Positions 46,992-55,891 of a DNA stretch of 64,000 nucleotides are shown here, in pieces (position 1 is the first letter of the stretch; each line of letters opens with the position of its first letter). The DNA comes from Streptomyces sp. NBC_01232 (GTDB lineage: Bacteria; Actinomycetota; Actinomycetes; Streptomycetales; Streptomycetaceae). The stretch covers positions 4,637,501-4,701,500 of the forward strand of contig NZ_CP108518.1 of the NCBI RefSeq assembly GCF_035989885.1. The letters run 5' to 3'. Both the position numbers and the translations under genes were made by a program. Below the pieces are notes generated by a model that saw only the letters and a list, made by a program, of their open reading frames with translations, did no database searches and was not told the DNA's origin.

Positions 46992-47356
46992 GCGCGGCTC
47001 CGGGTGATCGTGATGGTCACGTCGTCGAAGGGGACGGTGATGGGCGCGTCCGGCTTGTGGACGACGACCTCCACCTGCGCCACCGCTTCGTGCTTGAGGC
47101 ACTGCTGGGCGATCCGCTCGGCCAGGGTCTCGATCAGGTCGACCGGCTCACCCTGGACCACGTCGACGACCTCCTCGGCGACGACCCCGTAGTGCACGGT
47201 CTTCGCCAGGTCGTCTCCGGCCGCAGCGGGGCGGGTGTCGAGGTGCAGCACGAGGTCGACGATGAAGGTCTGGCCTTCCTCGCGCTCCCGGGGGAAGACG
47301 CCGTGGTGCCCGCGAGCCTTGAGGCCGCGCAGCGCGACACGATCCACGCGAATCAC
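46988..47356 (-). CDS. folB: dihydroneopterin aldolase
   Basis: 122 residues: MIRVDRVALRGLKARGHHGVFPREREEGQTFIVDL, with catalytic Glu/Lys regions (VHYGVVAEEV and VVVHKPDAPI). Converts dihydroneopterin to hydroxymethyl-dihydropterin. GTG 47356 follows AAGGAAAG. Coupled to folK by overlap. Confidence 0.95.
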   Translation of the reverse strand: MIRVDRVALRGLKARGHHGVFPREREEGQTFIVDLVLHLDTRPAAAGDDLAKTVHYGVVAEEVVDVVQGEPVDLIETLAERIAQQCLKHEAVAQVEVVVHKPDAPITVPFDDVTITITRSRA

Positions 47357-47476
47357 TCCTGCTTTCCTTGGTGCTTCCGGTCCCGGGGCTCCCCGGGGCC
47401 ATGGCTGCGCCGAGTGCGGTCGGCGTCGTCCGTCTTCGAATTTACCTGCGAAATACTCCGGATCCCGCCGGAGGGG

Positions 47477-47920
47477 TCAGGAGGGGTCCTCGTCCTCGTC
47501 GTCGTCGGACTCCGTGAGGACGGGAGAACCGTGGTGGGACCACAGTCGCCAGCCCTCGGATGTGCGTCGGAACACATTCGTGGCGACGACCAGCTGACCG
47601 ACCAGCGGGCCGAGTTCTCCGCCGTCCTCGGCGGGCCCGCCGCTGAGGATGTTCTCCGTGCACGTGACCAGTGCGGTGTCGCCTATGACGGCCACCTTGG
47701 TGTCGGTGAGGAAGAACTGGATGTAGTCGGTGTGCGACATGATGAGCGCGTACGAGCGCAGGACCTCGCCGCGGCCCGAGAGCACCGGCCAGCCGGGGTG
47801 GACGCAGGAGATCTCGTCCTCCAGCCAGAGCGCCGACAGTGAGTCGAAGTCCCCCCGCTCCATAGCCTCGTAGAAGGCCGTGTTGACCTCTTCGACCGCC
47901 TCGATGTCGGTTCTGCTCAC
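47477..47920 (-). CDS. NTF2-like (SnoaL-type) protein of the folate operon
   Basis: 147 residues of the cone-shaped NTF2 fold: VEEVNTAFYEAMERGDFDSLSALWLEDEISCVHPGWPVLSGRGEVLRSY. The acidic tail is SDDDEDEDPS. GTG 47920 has AAGGAG five bases upstream, 25 bp after folP. Its fixed place between folP and folB in Streptomyces suggests a link to pterin metabolism, but the activity is unknown. Confidence 0.85.
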   Translation of the reverse strand: MSRTDIEAVEEVNTAFYEAMERGDFDSLSALWLEDEISCVHPGWPVLSGRGEVLRSYALIMSHTDYIQFFLTDTKVAVIGDTALVTCTENILSGGPAEDGGELGPLVGQLVVATNVFRRTSEGWRLWSHHGSPVLTESDDDEDEDPS

Positions 47921-47945
47921 GGTGCTCCTTGTCGGTGGGTGACGA

Positions 47946-48818
47946 TCAGAGTGCCCCTTCGACGGCCCGGGCAACCCGTACGGCGTCCGCGGTCGCCCGT
48001 ACCTCGTGGACGCGTACGGCCCAGGCGCCCTGGTGGGCGGCGATCGCGGAGACGGCGGCCGTGGCGGCGTCCCGCTCGCGGGCGGGTGGCGGGGCGGCGT
48101 CGGACGCGCCGGCCAGGACCCGGCCGAGGAAACGCTTCCGCGACGCGGCGACCAGCAGCGGGAAGCCCAGCGCGCGCAGCTCGGGCAGGTGCGCGACCAG
48201 GGCCAGGTCGTGCTCGGCGTTCTTGGCGAAGCCGAGACCGGGGTCGACGAGGAGCCGCTCGGGGGCGATCCCGCCGGCCACGACCGCGTCGATCCGGGCC
48301 CGCAGCTCGGCGGTGACCTCGGCGACCACGTCCTCGTAGACGGCGAGGCTGTTCATGCCGGCGCTGAAGCCGCGCCAGTGCATCACGACGAAGGGCACCT
48401 CGGCGGCGGCGACGGCCGGGATCATCCCGGGGTCGGCCAGGCCGCCGCTGACGTCGTTGACCAGCATCGCGCCGGCCTCGACGGCCCGGGCGGCGACGGC
48501 CGCGCGCATGGTGTCCACGGAGACGGTGACGCCCTCGGAGGCGAGGCCCCGGACCACGGGGACGACCCGGCGCAGCTCCTCCTCCTCGTCGACGCGGGAG
48601 GCTCCGGGGCGGGTGGACTCGCCGCCGACGTCGACGAGGTCGGCGCCGTGCTCGACGAGGTCGAGGCCGCGCTTGACCGCGGCGGTGGTGTCGAACCAGC
48701 GGCCGCCGTCGGAGAAGGAGTCGGGGGTGACGTTGACCACGCCCATGACGCCGCAGCGGTCCCAGTCCGGCAGACCTGCGACCCGGCCCCTGCCGGTGGC
48801 TCCGCGCTTCGTGTTCAT
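47946..48818 (-). CDS. folP: dihydropteroate synthase
   Basis: 290 residues, TIM barrel with MGVVNVTPDSFSDGGRW, VDVGGESTRPGA and the later LVDPGLGFAKNAEHD and ASRKRFLG substrate-binding motifs. Condenses p-aminobenzoate with the pterin pyrophosphate; sulfonamide target. First gene of the operon folP - NTF2 - folB - folK - DUF3180. Confidence 0.97.
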   Translation of the reverse strand: MNTKRGATGRGRVAGLPDWDRCGVMGVVNVTPDSFSDGGRWFDTTAAVKRGLDLVEHGADLVDVGGESTRPGASRVDEEEELRRVVPVVRGLASEGVTVSVDTMRAAVAARAVEAGAMLVNDVSGGLADPGMIPAVAAAEVPFVVMHWRGFSAGMNSLAVYEDVVAEVTAELRARIDAVVAGGIAPERLLVDPGLGFAKNAEHDLALVAHLPELRALGFPLLVAASRKRFLGRVLAGASDAAPPPARERDAATAAVSAIAAHQGAWAVRVHEVRATADAVRVARAVEGAL

Positions 48819-48846
48819 GGGTCCAAGGGTAGGCGTGACCTGGATA

Positions 48847-48887
48847 CGGCAGGGCCCCGGCGCCTGGAGGCCGCCGGGGCCCTGCCG
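48847..48887 (-). terminator. terminator of the mprF-like gene
   Basis: Perfect 16-bp stem CGGCAGGGCCCCGGCG (48847-48862) and its complement (48872-48887), loop of 9, between the mprF-like stop and the folP start. The folP promoter must lie in the same short gap. Confidence 0.8.
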
Positions 48888-48990
48888 CGGGGCGGACGCC
48901 CCGCAAGAGCGGAAGCCCGGCGGCCCGGGGACACCGGGAGCCGGGCTCCGTTGTGCCGGGCTGCCGGGCGTGTACCCGCCCGGCCCGGAC

Positions 48991-50838
48991 TTACGCGGCC
49001 TGGACCTCGCGCTCCTGCTGCTTGGGCACGGACGTCATGTGGGTGTGCGTGCAGGTGCGGACCGGCTTGGGCCGGCGGCGGCTGGCGAAGAGTCGGGGCA
49101 GGGCCACGGTGACGAAGCCCTCCGCCTGCATCACGGCGAAGCCGATGCGGGGCAGGTCGCGGCTGTTGCGGTAGACCATGAAGCGCGGCTCCCAGCGGGG
49201 GCGGAACTTCTCGTTGAACTTGTAGAGCGATTCGATCTGGAACCAGCGAGAGAGGAAGACCAGCAAGTTGCGCCACATCCGCAGGACCGGGCCGGCGCCG
49301 ATCTTCTCGCCGCGGGCGAGGGCTGCGCGGAACATCGCGAAGTTCAGCGAGACCTTCTCGATCTTCAGGTCGGGGGCGGCCTGCAGGGAGGCGACGATCA
49401 GCAGCTCGTTCATGCCGGGGTCGGCGGCGCGGTCGCGGCGCATCAGCTCCAGCGACATGCCGTCGGTGCCCCACGGGACGAAGTGCAGGACGGCCTTCAG
49501 GTCGCCGTACGGGCTGGTGTCGCCCTCCTCCACGCGGTGGGCGGTGGCGATGAAGCAGTCGCCGTCGCCCTCTTCGCCGACCCGGCCCAGGGCCATCGAG
49601 AAGCCGCGCTCGGTGTCGGTGCCGCGCCAGGCCTCGGCCGCGCCGCGGACCCGCTCCAGTTCCTCCTCGGTCAGCTCGCTGACCCGGCGGACCTGGGTGG
49701 TGTAGCCGTTGCGCTCGATGCGCTTCACCATCTGGCGGACATTCCGCATGGGACGGCCCGCGAGGGAGAAGTCTTTGACATCGACAATCGCCTCGTCACC
49801 CAGCTCCAGCGCGTCGAGACCGGTCTCGCGGGTCCAGACCTCGCCGCCCGTCTCGCTGCAGCCCACGACGGCCGGGGTCCAGGAGTGGGCCTTGGCCTCC
49901 TCCATGAACCGCTCGATGGCGCCGGGCCAGGCCTCGACGTCGCCGATGGGGTCGCCGGAGGCGAGCATCACGCCGGACACGACGCGGTAGGTGACGGCGG
50001 CCTTGCCGCTGGGGGAGAAGACGACGGCCTTGTCGCGGCGGAGCGCGAAGTGGCCCAGCGAGTCGCGGCCGCCGTGCTTGGCGAGCAGCTCGCGCAGCTT
50101 GTCCTCGTCGTCGGCGGTGAGCCGGGCGGCGGGGTGCTCGGGGCGGAAGGCCAGGTACATGGTGGTGAGGGCGGTCAGCATGCCGAGCGCGCCGAGCGAG
50201 TAGCCGACGGTCCAGGACACCTGGCCCGCGTAGTTGACGGGGCCCTCGAAGCCGAAGAGGCCGACGACAACGTGCTGGAGCTGCTCGTACAGGCCCGGGT
50301 TGCCGATGACCCGGTTCGGGTGCACGTTGACGATGAGCAGGCCGAGCCCGATGGAGCCGGCGCTCATCAGTACGAAGTTGGCGAGCGCCTTCCAGCGGCT
50401 GCGCGGGTCGGGCAGCGCCTTGAATTCACCCTGGTGGCGCAGCAGCAGCGCGAAGAGCACCGCAGCGATGATCACGCCGGGGATCGAGTGCCGGTAGAGG
50501 AACTGCGCCGCGGCACCGGCCGGCAGCAGCACCACCGCAGCCCGCCAGGCCCGGCGCTTGCGGCGCTTGAGGCCGTGCGCGAGCAGCAGGAGCAGTACGC
50601 CCGCGCTGATGGCGAGGGCGGCTGCGAAGGGGCCGAACACCGGCAGCACTTCGGCGACCGCGTGGATCCGGCTGTGCCGGAAACGCGGGAACACCCCTGC
50701 CGCGATGTCCAGAAGGCCGACGATCATGACGGCCGTACCTACCAGGCCGGGCACCGCCTCCGGCTGTGGACCTCGGAGGATTCGGCGGGCCCTGCTCGGA
50801 ACCTGTCCCGACTTATCGCCATCTATCCTGCTAGACAT
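48991..50838 (-). CDS. MprF/LysX-like aminoacyl-phosphatidylglycerol synthase
   Basis: 615 residues. About seven hydrophobic segments in the first 250 residues precede a DUF2156 (tandem GNAT) catalytic domain: VVFSPSGKAAVTYRVVSGVMLASGDPIGD, then VDVKDFSLAGRPMRNVRQMVKRIERNGY and KIEKVSLNFAMFRAALARGEK. Transfers Lys or another amino acid from aminoacyl-tRNA to membrane phosphatidylglycerol, which lowers surface charge and protects against cationic peptides. No lysyl-tRNA synthetase domain is fused, unlike mycobacterial LysX. Confidence 0.85.
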   Translation of the reverse strand: MSSRIDGDKSGQVPSRARRILRGPQPEAVPGLVGTAVMIVGLLDIAAGVFPRFRHSRIHAVAEVLPVFGPFAAALAISAGVLLLLLAHGLKRRKRRAWRAAVVLLPAGAAAQFLYRHSIPGVIIAAVLFALLLRHQGEFKALPDPRSRWKALANFVLMSAGSIGLGLLIVNVHPNRVIGNPGLYEQLQHVVVGLFGFEGPVNYAGQVSWTVGYSLGALGMLTALTTMYLAFRPEHPAARLTADDEDKLRELLAKHGGRDSLGHFALRRDKAVVFSPSGKAAVTYRVVSGVMLASGDPIGDVEAWPGAIERFMEEAKAHSWTPAVVGCSETGGEVWTRETGLDALELGDEAIVDVKDFSLAGRPMRNVRQMVKRIERNGYTTQVRRVSELTEEELERVRGAAEAWRGTDTERGFSMALGRVGEEGDGDCFIATAHRVEEGDTSPYGDLKAVLHFVPWGTDGMSLELMRRDRAADPGMNELLIVASLQAAPDLKIEKVSLNFAMFRAALARGEKIGAGPVLRMWRNLLVFLSRWFQIESLYKFNEKFRPRWEPRFMVYRNSRDLPRIGFAVMQAEGFVTVALPRLFASRRRPKPVRTCTHTHMTSVPKQQEREVQAA

Positions 50839-50990
50839 CGCTTCCCGTTGCTCCGCGAGAGATCTTGTGGCCGAAGGCCGCGACAGCCTCCGGTGTGTGG
50901 TGCGTCCCTTAGGACGACATTGACGAGGAGCGGGTTCACTCTTTCGCCGGAAAAAAACAGTCCTGCCACCAGAAAGTCGACTTACTGCTC

Positions 50991-52100
50991 ATGGGTCTCA
51001 CCAGTAATACGGTTCTGGCGCTGGCCATCCTCGCCGGTGTGCTGCTGTTCGCGGCCACGGTCTGGTTCTGGCCGAAGCTCTCGAACCGCACCTGGCGCGC
51101 GTTCGCCGGCCGTGTCGGGCTCCTGCTGGCGACCCAGCTGGCGCTGTTCTCGGCTGTGGGGCTCGCGGCCAACAAGTCGTTCCTCTTCTACGGTTCCTGG
51201 GCCGACCTGCTCGGCAAGGAGACGTCCATGGGCAAGGTCGTCGACCACTCGATGAGCAGCAAGGACATCAAGGTCGTCGACAAGCAGAAGCTGGACGTAC
51301 CCGGCGGCGCCAAGCCCCAGGTCGGTGGTCAGATCCTGAAGGTTGCCATAACCGGGCAGAAGTCGAAGATAACGAGTCCCGGCTACGTCTGGCTCCCGCC
51401 GGAGTACTTCCAGCCGCAGCACAAGGACCGTAACTTCCCCGCGTCCATCGTCCTGACCGGCTACCCGGGCACCGCCGAGAACCTGATCAAAGGGCTCGAC
51501 TACCCGATGAAGGCGTTCAGCCTGTCCAAGGCCGGCAAGATGAAGCCGATGATCCTGGTCATGCTGCGGCCGACGATCGCGCCTCCGCGCGACACCGAGT
51601 GCGTCGATATACCCGGTGGCCCGCAGACCGAGACCTTCTTCGGCGAGGACCTCCCGCAGGCCATCACGGACACCTTCCGGGTCGGCAAGAAGCCGCAGAA
51701 CATGGGCTTCATCGGCAACTCCACGGGCGGTTACTGCGCTCTGAAGATCGCCGCGCACTACCCGGAGACCTTCGGCGCGGCCGCCGGTCTGTCCGCGTAC
51801 TACGACGCGCCGGACGACCCGACGACCGGTGACCTGTTCCACGGGGACGCGAAGCTGAAGAAGCGTGCGGACGTGCTGCACAGCATCGAGAACAAGAAGC
51901 CGAGCGGTACGTCCTTCCTCGTGACCAGCAGCGAGAAGGGCGAGCCGAACCTCTCCGACACCAAGAAGTTCATCAAGAAGGTGCAGAGCCCGGACCGGGT
52001 CTCCTCCATCATCCTCGACAGCGGTGGCCACAACTTCAACACGTGGCGACGGGAGATCCCGCCGATGCTGACGTGGATGAGCGGCCGCATCGAGGCCTGA
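50991..52100 (+). CDS. membrane-anchored alpha/beta-hydrolase (esterase family)
   Basis: 369 residues. Two hydrophobic segments (about 5-25 and 40-60) anchor an outside esterase-D/antigen-85-like domain. The nucleophile elbow is GNSTGG, and the late GGHNFNTW supplies the His. A conserved GYPGTAENLIKGL oxyanion-region strand precedes them. Divergent from the mprF-like gene across 152 bp. The ATG at 50991 lacks a strong ribosome site. Possible substrates are acylated lipids or wall esters. Confidence 0.8.
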   Translation: MGLTSNTVLALAILAGVLLFAATVWFWPKLSNRTWRAFAGRVGLLLATQLALFSAVGLAANKSFLFYGSWADLLGKETSMGKVVDHSMSSKDIKVVDKQKLDVPGGAKPQVGGQILKVAITGQKSKITSPGYVWLPPEYFQPQHKDRNFPASIVLTGYPGTAENLIKGLDYPMKAFSLSKAGKMKPMILVMLRPTIAPPRDTECVDIPGGPQTETFFGEDLPQAITDTFRVGKKPQNMGFIGNSTGGYCALKIAAHYPETFGAAAGLSAYYDAPDDPTTGDLFHGDAKLKKRADVLHSIENKKPSGTSFLVTSSEKGEPNLSDTKKFIKKVQSPDRVSSIILDSGGHNFNTWRREIPPMLTWMSGRIEA

Positions 52101-52142
52101 CCCGCCCCGCACCGCCCCGCGCCGGATCCGGCGCCGACGCAC

Positions 52143-52172
52143 CCGTGACCGGCCTCCCGAGGCCGGTCACGG
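52143..52172. terminator. bidirectional terminator between esterase and ABC genes
   Basis: Perfect 13-bp stem CCGTGACCGGCCT (52143-52155) and its complement (52160-52172), loop CCCG, followed by TCGTTT; lies between convergent genes. Confidence 0.88.
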
Positions 52173-52235
52173 TCGTTTCCGGGGCCGTGCCGTGCCGGTC
52201 CGGTCGGCCGGGCTCGGTCCGGGTCAGGGCCGGGG

Positions 52236-53198
52236 CTACGCCTCCTGCAGCTGGGCCCGGCGCAGTGCCCGGTGGACGTCCTGCGGAGTCAGTACGCCGA
52301 CCAGCACGCCGGATTCCGGGTCCGTGACCCCGATCCGCCCCGAGTCCTCCTGCAGCAGGGCCGCGAGCGCCTCGCGCAGCGTCGACCCCAAATCCACCGA
52401 GGCCGCCGGGGCCTTCCCCTCCACCGCCGTAAGGTCGGCCGCCTCGACGGCGGTGACCGCGAGCCGCTTGAGCCCCCGGTCGGAGCCGACGAAGGAGGCC
52501 ACGTAGGGGGTGGCCGGCGTTCCGAGCACCGCCGCCGGACGGGCGAACTGCTCGATGGTGCCCGTTCCGTAGACCGCGATGCGGTCGCCGAGCCGGATCG
52601 CCTCCTCCAGGTCGTGCGTGACCAGCAGGATCGTCTTGCGCACCGTCTTCTGCAGCGTCAGGAACTCGTTCTGCAGCCGCTCGCGCACCACCGGGTCCAC
52701 CGCACCGAACGGCTCGTCCATCAGCAGCACCGGCGGATCGGCGGCGAGCGCGCGGGCCACACCGACGCGCTGGCGCTGCCCGCCCGACAGCTGCTCCGGG
52801 TACCGGCCGCCGTACACGGACGGATCCAGGCCCACCAGTTCGAGCAGTTCGGCCGCCCGAGCACGGGCCTGCGCCTTCGGCGTGCCGATCAGCTGCGGCA
52901 CGGTCGCCGTGTTCTCCAGGACCGTCTTGTGCGGGAACAGGCCGACCTGCTGGATGACGTAGCCGATGCGGCGGCGCAGCTCGACCGGATCGGCGTCCGC
53001 GATGTCCTCGCCGCCGAGCAGGATCCGGCCGGAGGTCGGGTCGATGAGCCGGTTGACCATCTTCATCGTGGTCGTCTTGCCGCAGCCGGACGGCCCCACG
53101 AGCGTGACCAGCTCACCCTCCGCCACCTCGAAGGACAGGTCCTCGACGGCTGTCGTCCCGTCGGGGTAGCGCTTGGTCACATGCTCGAATCGGATCAC
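52236..53198 (-). CDS. OpuC/ProV-type compatible-solute ABC transporter ATP-binding protein
   Basis: 320 residues: Walker A GPSGCGKTT, QQVGLFPHKTVLENTATVPQL (typical of glycine-betaine importers), signature LSGGQRQRVGVARAL, Walker B VLLMDEPFGAVDP. A C-terminal CBS-like segment (IGVTDPESGVLVGVLTPQDVHRAL) could sense ionic strength as in OpuA. GTG 53198 follows GGAAAG. Divergent from the two permeases and binding protein. Confidence 0.92.
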   Translation of the reverse strand: MIRFEHVTKRYPDGTTAVEDLSFEVAEGELVTLVGPSGCGKTTTMKMVNRLIDPTSGRILLGGEDIADADPVELRRRIGYVIQQVGLFPHKTVLENTATVPQLIGTPKAQARARAAELLELVGLDPSVYGGRYPEQLSGGQRQRVGVARALAADPPVLLMDEPFGAVDPVVRERLQNEFLTLQKTVRKTILLVTHDLEEAIRLGDRIAVYGTGTIEQFARPAAVLGTPATPYVASFVGSDRGLKRLAVTAVEAADLTAVEGKAPAASVDLGSTLREALAALLQEDSGRIGVTDPESGVLVGVLTPQDVHRALRRAQLQEA

Positions 53199-53348
53199 AC
53201 AGTCATCTTTCCGTATCGGCGTCGCCGATTTGTGAAGGGCGTGTTGCTCCGCTGCGAAGGATTCCGGCCATGGGGGGTCGTGGGGGTTAGGGTCGCTCTG
53301 ACCGGGTGACCGTGAAGACGTACGTTCGAATTGTGGGGGGTGAGGGGC

Positions 53349-54095
53349 GTGACCGGAGCGAACTGCCTGGTGGCGAATGACTGGATCTGCTGGGACTACG
53401 TCACCTCGCGTTCCCAGGAACTCACCGACGCCACCCTCGAACACATCTGGATCACCGCCGTGTCGGTCCTGATCGGCATCGCCGTGTCCGTGCCGCTCGC
53501 CCTGCTGGCCCGCCGCGGCCGCCACTGGGCGGCGCCCGTCCTGGCCTTCACCACCCTCCTCTACACGGTCCCCTCGCTGGCCATGTTCTCCCTGCTGCTG
53601 CCCGTCTTCGGGCTCTCGGCGGCGCTGGTGGTGACCGGGCTCGTGCTGTATTCGCTGACGATCCTGGTCCGCAACGTGCTGGCCGGCCTGGAGGCCGTTC
53701 CCGAGGACGTAAGGGAGGCCGCGCGCGGCATGGGGTACGGCCCGGGGCGCCTGCTGTGGCAGGTCGAACTGCCGCTCGCGCTTCCCGCACTGCTCGCCGG
53801 TGTCCGGATCGCCACCGTCTCGACCGTCGCGCTGACCACGGTCGGCTCCATCGTCGGCAAGGGCGGCCTCGGCAATCTCATCGCCCCGGCCGTCAACAGC
53901 TCCTTCAGGGCCCAGGTGCTCACCGCCTCCGTGCTGTGCGTGCTGCTCGCGCTCGCGGCCGACCTGCTGCTGCTCGGCCTGCAGCGGCTGCTCACCCCGT
54001 GGACCCGGGCCGGCGCCGGTGGCCGGTCCGCGATCCCCGCACCTGCTCCCGCACCCGCTCCCGCTCCCGCGCCGGCTCCGATGAAGGGGGCCTGA
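53349..54095 (+). CDS. compatible-solute ABC transporter permease (OpuCB/ProW-like)
   Basis: About 248 residues, five to six membrane segments with the EAA-type loop VPEDVREAARGMGYGPGRLLWQVELPLALPALLAGVR. The C-terminus ends in a Pro-Ala dipeptide repeat. I chose GTG 53349 (MTGANCLVANDW); GTG 53340 and TTG 53331 are in frame. The 150-bp divergent gap upstream probably holds promoters for both directions. Confidence 0.88.
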   Translation: MTGANCLVANDWICWDYVTSRSQELTDATLEHIWITAVSVLIGIAVSVPLALLARRGRHWAAPVLAFTTLLYTVPSLAMFSLLLPVFGLSAALVVTGLVLYSLTILVRNVLAGLEAVPEDVREAARGMGYGPGRLLWQVELPLALPALLAGVRIATVSTVALTTVGSIVGKGGLGNLIAPAVNSSFRAQVLTASVLCVLLALAADLLLLGLQRLLTPWTRAGAGGRSAIPAPAPAPAPAPAPAPMKGA

Positions 54096-54099
54096 GGCC

Positions 54100-54768
54100 G
54101 TGGGCGTCCTGGGAGGAGCCTGGGACTGGCTGGCGAACGGTGCCAACTGGTCGGGGGAGAGCGGTGTCTGGCACCGGCTCGGCGAGCACGTCTACGTGAG
54201 CGGGGTCGCGCTCGCGATCGCCTGCGCGGTGGCGCTGCCCGTCGGCTTGTTCCTCGGCCACCTCGGCAAGGGCGGCACCCTCGCGATCAACATCTCCAAC
54301 ATCGGCCGGGCCGTCCCCGTCTTCGCGGTGCTGGCGCTGTTCATGGTCTCCCCGCTGCGCAACGCCGGCTACCTGCCCACCATCGCCGCGCTGGTGCTGT
54401 TCGCCGTACCGCCGCTGCTGACGAACGCGTACGTCGGCATGCGCGAGGTGGACCGGGCGGTGGTCGAGGCAGCCCGCGGCATGGGCATGTCCGGGCCCCA
54501 GCTCTTCCTGCGCGTCGAACTTCCGCTCGCGCGCGGCCTGGTGATGACCGGGCTGCGCTCGGGCGCCGTGCAGGTCATCGCCACGGCGACGATCGCCGCC
54601 ATGGTCGGCCAGGGCGGCCTCGGCCGGATCATCACCGCCGGCTTCAACACGTACAACACCCCGCAGGTCGTCGCGGGAGCCCTGCTGGTGGCCGCCCTCG
54701 CCCTGCTGGTGGAGGGCGCGCTGATCGCCGCGGACCGGCTGCTGCCGCGGACGGCCGCGTCCCGCTGA
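54100..54768 (+). CDS. compatible-solute ABC transporter permease (OpuCD-like)
   Basis: 222 residues, second permease of the importer, with the EAA-like loop VDRAVVEAARGMGMSGPQLFLRVELPLARGLVMTGLR. GTG 54100 starts four bases after the first permease stop, so the two are coupled. Confidence 0.9.
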   Translation: MGVLGGAWDWLANGANWSGESGVWHRLGEHVYVSGVALAIACAVALPVGLFLGHLGKGGTLAINISNIGRAVPVFAVLALFMVSPLRNAGYLPTIAALVLFAVPPLLTNAYVGMREVDRAVVEAARGMGMSGPQLFLRVELPLARGLVMTGLRSGAVQVIATATIAAMVGQGGLGRIITAGFNTYNTPQVVAGALLVAALALLVEGALIAADRLLPRTAASR

Positions 54769-54800
54769 TTCCTGTCCATCGCCTCGAACGGAGAACCTCC

Positions 54801-55793
54801 ATGACCAAGACCACGCGCGTCCTCGGCGCGTCCCTGGGCGCCCTGGCGCTGACGGTGTCGCTGGCCGCGTGCGGCGGCGACAGCCTGGAGAAGAGCAAGG
54901 ACGGCGGTGCGGCCCCGGCCGGCTCCTCCTCGTCCGCGGGCGGCGGCAAGGGCAGCCTGGTGATCGGCGCGGCCGGGTTCACCGAGTCGAACGTGCTCGC
55001 CGAGCTGTACGCGCAGGTCCTGAAGGACGCGGGTTACAGCACCTCGATCAAGACGGTCAACAACCGCGAGCTGTACGAGCCGTCCCTGGAGAAGGGCGAG
55101 ATCGACGTCGTCCCGGAGTACGCGGCCACGCTCGCGGAGTTCCTCAACGCCAAGGTGAACGGTCCCAAGGCGCCCGAGGAGAAGCCGGTCGCCTCCAGCG
55201 ACGTCGCGGCGACGGTGGCGGGCCTGGAGAAGCTCGCGGCCCCGCTCGGCCTGAAGGCGCTCGCCGCGGGCGAGGCCGTCGACCAGAACGCATTCGCGGT
55301 GACCAAGGAATTCGCCCAGAAGAACAACCTCAAGACGCTTTCCGATCTTGGTAAGTCCGGGCTCAAGGTGAAGATCGCGGCGGGCGACGAATGCAGCGTC
55401 CGTCCGTTCTGCGCACCGGGGTTGACCAAGACGTACGGAATTCAGGTTTCCGGGATCGACCCGAAGGGCGTCGGCACCCCGCAGGCCAAGCAGGCGGTCA
55501 AGGACGGCGCCGACCAGCTGGTGCTCACCACGACCACGGACGCCACCCTCGAAAGCTTCGGCCTGGTCCTGCTGGACGACGACAAGAAGCTCCAGAACGC
55601 CGACAACGTCCTGCCGGTGGTCAACGCCAAGGACGCCGGAACCCCGGAGATCGCGGCCGCCCTCGACAAGCTGACCAAGGCGCTCACGACGGCCGATCTG
55701 GTCGACCTGAACCGCAAGGTGGACGCCGAGCGCGCCAAGCCGGCCGACGTCGCGAAGGCCTACCTGGAGTCCAAGAGCCTGCTGAAGAAGTAG
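54801..55793 (+). CDS. compatible-solute-binding lipoprotein (OpuCC/ProX/OsmF-like)
   Basis: 330 residues. Lipoprotein signal with lipobox LAAC near residue 23, a Ser/Gly spacer, then a type II binding-protein fold: LVIGAAGFTESNVLAELYAQVLKDAGY and NNRELYEPSLEKGEIDVVPEYAAT, the typical OpuC/ProX opening. Anchored outside, it delivers betaine-, carnitine- or choline-like osmolytes to the importer. Confidence 0.92.
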   Translation: MTKTTRVLGASLGALALTVSLAACGGDSLEKSKDGGAAPAGSSSSAGGGKGSLVIGAAGFTESNVLAELYAQVLKDAGYSTSIKTVNNRELYEPSLEKGEIDVVPEYAATLAEFLNAKVNGPKAPEEKPVASSDVAATVAGLEKLAAPLGLKALAAGEAVDQNAFAVTKEFAQKNNLKTLSDLGKSGLKVKIAAGDECSVRPFCAPGLTKTYGIQVSGIDPKGVGTPQAKQAVKDGADQLVLTTTTDATLESFGLVLLDDDKKLQNADNVLPVVNAKDAGTPEIAAALDKLTKALTTADLVDLNRKVDAERAKPADVAKAYLESKSLLKK

Positions 55794-55891
55794 CGCGCAC
55801 GGGGTTGATGGAGAAAAGTGGCTTAACTGCCCGGGAAGAGTTTGCCGGGCGGGTATCCCGCTCGACCCCCATGCCCTGTAAATTTCGGGCC

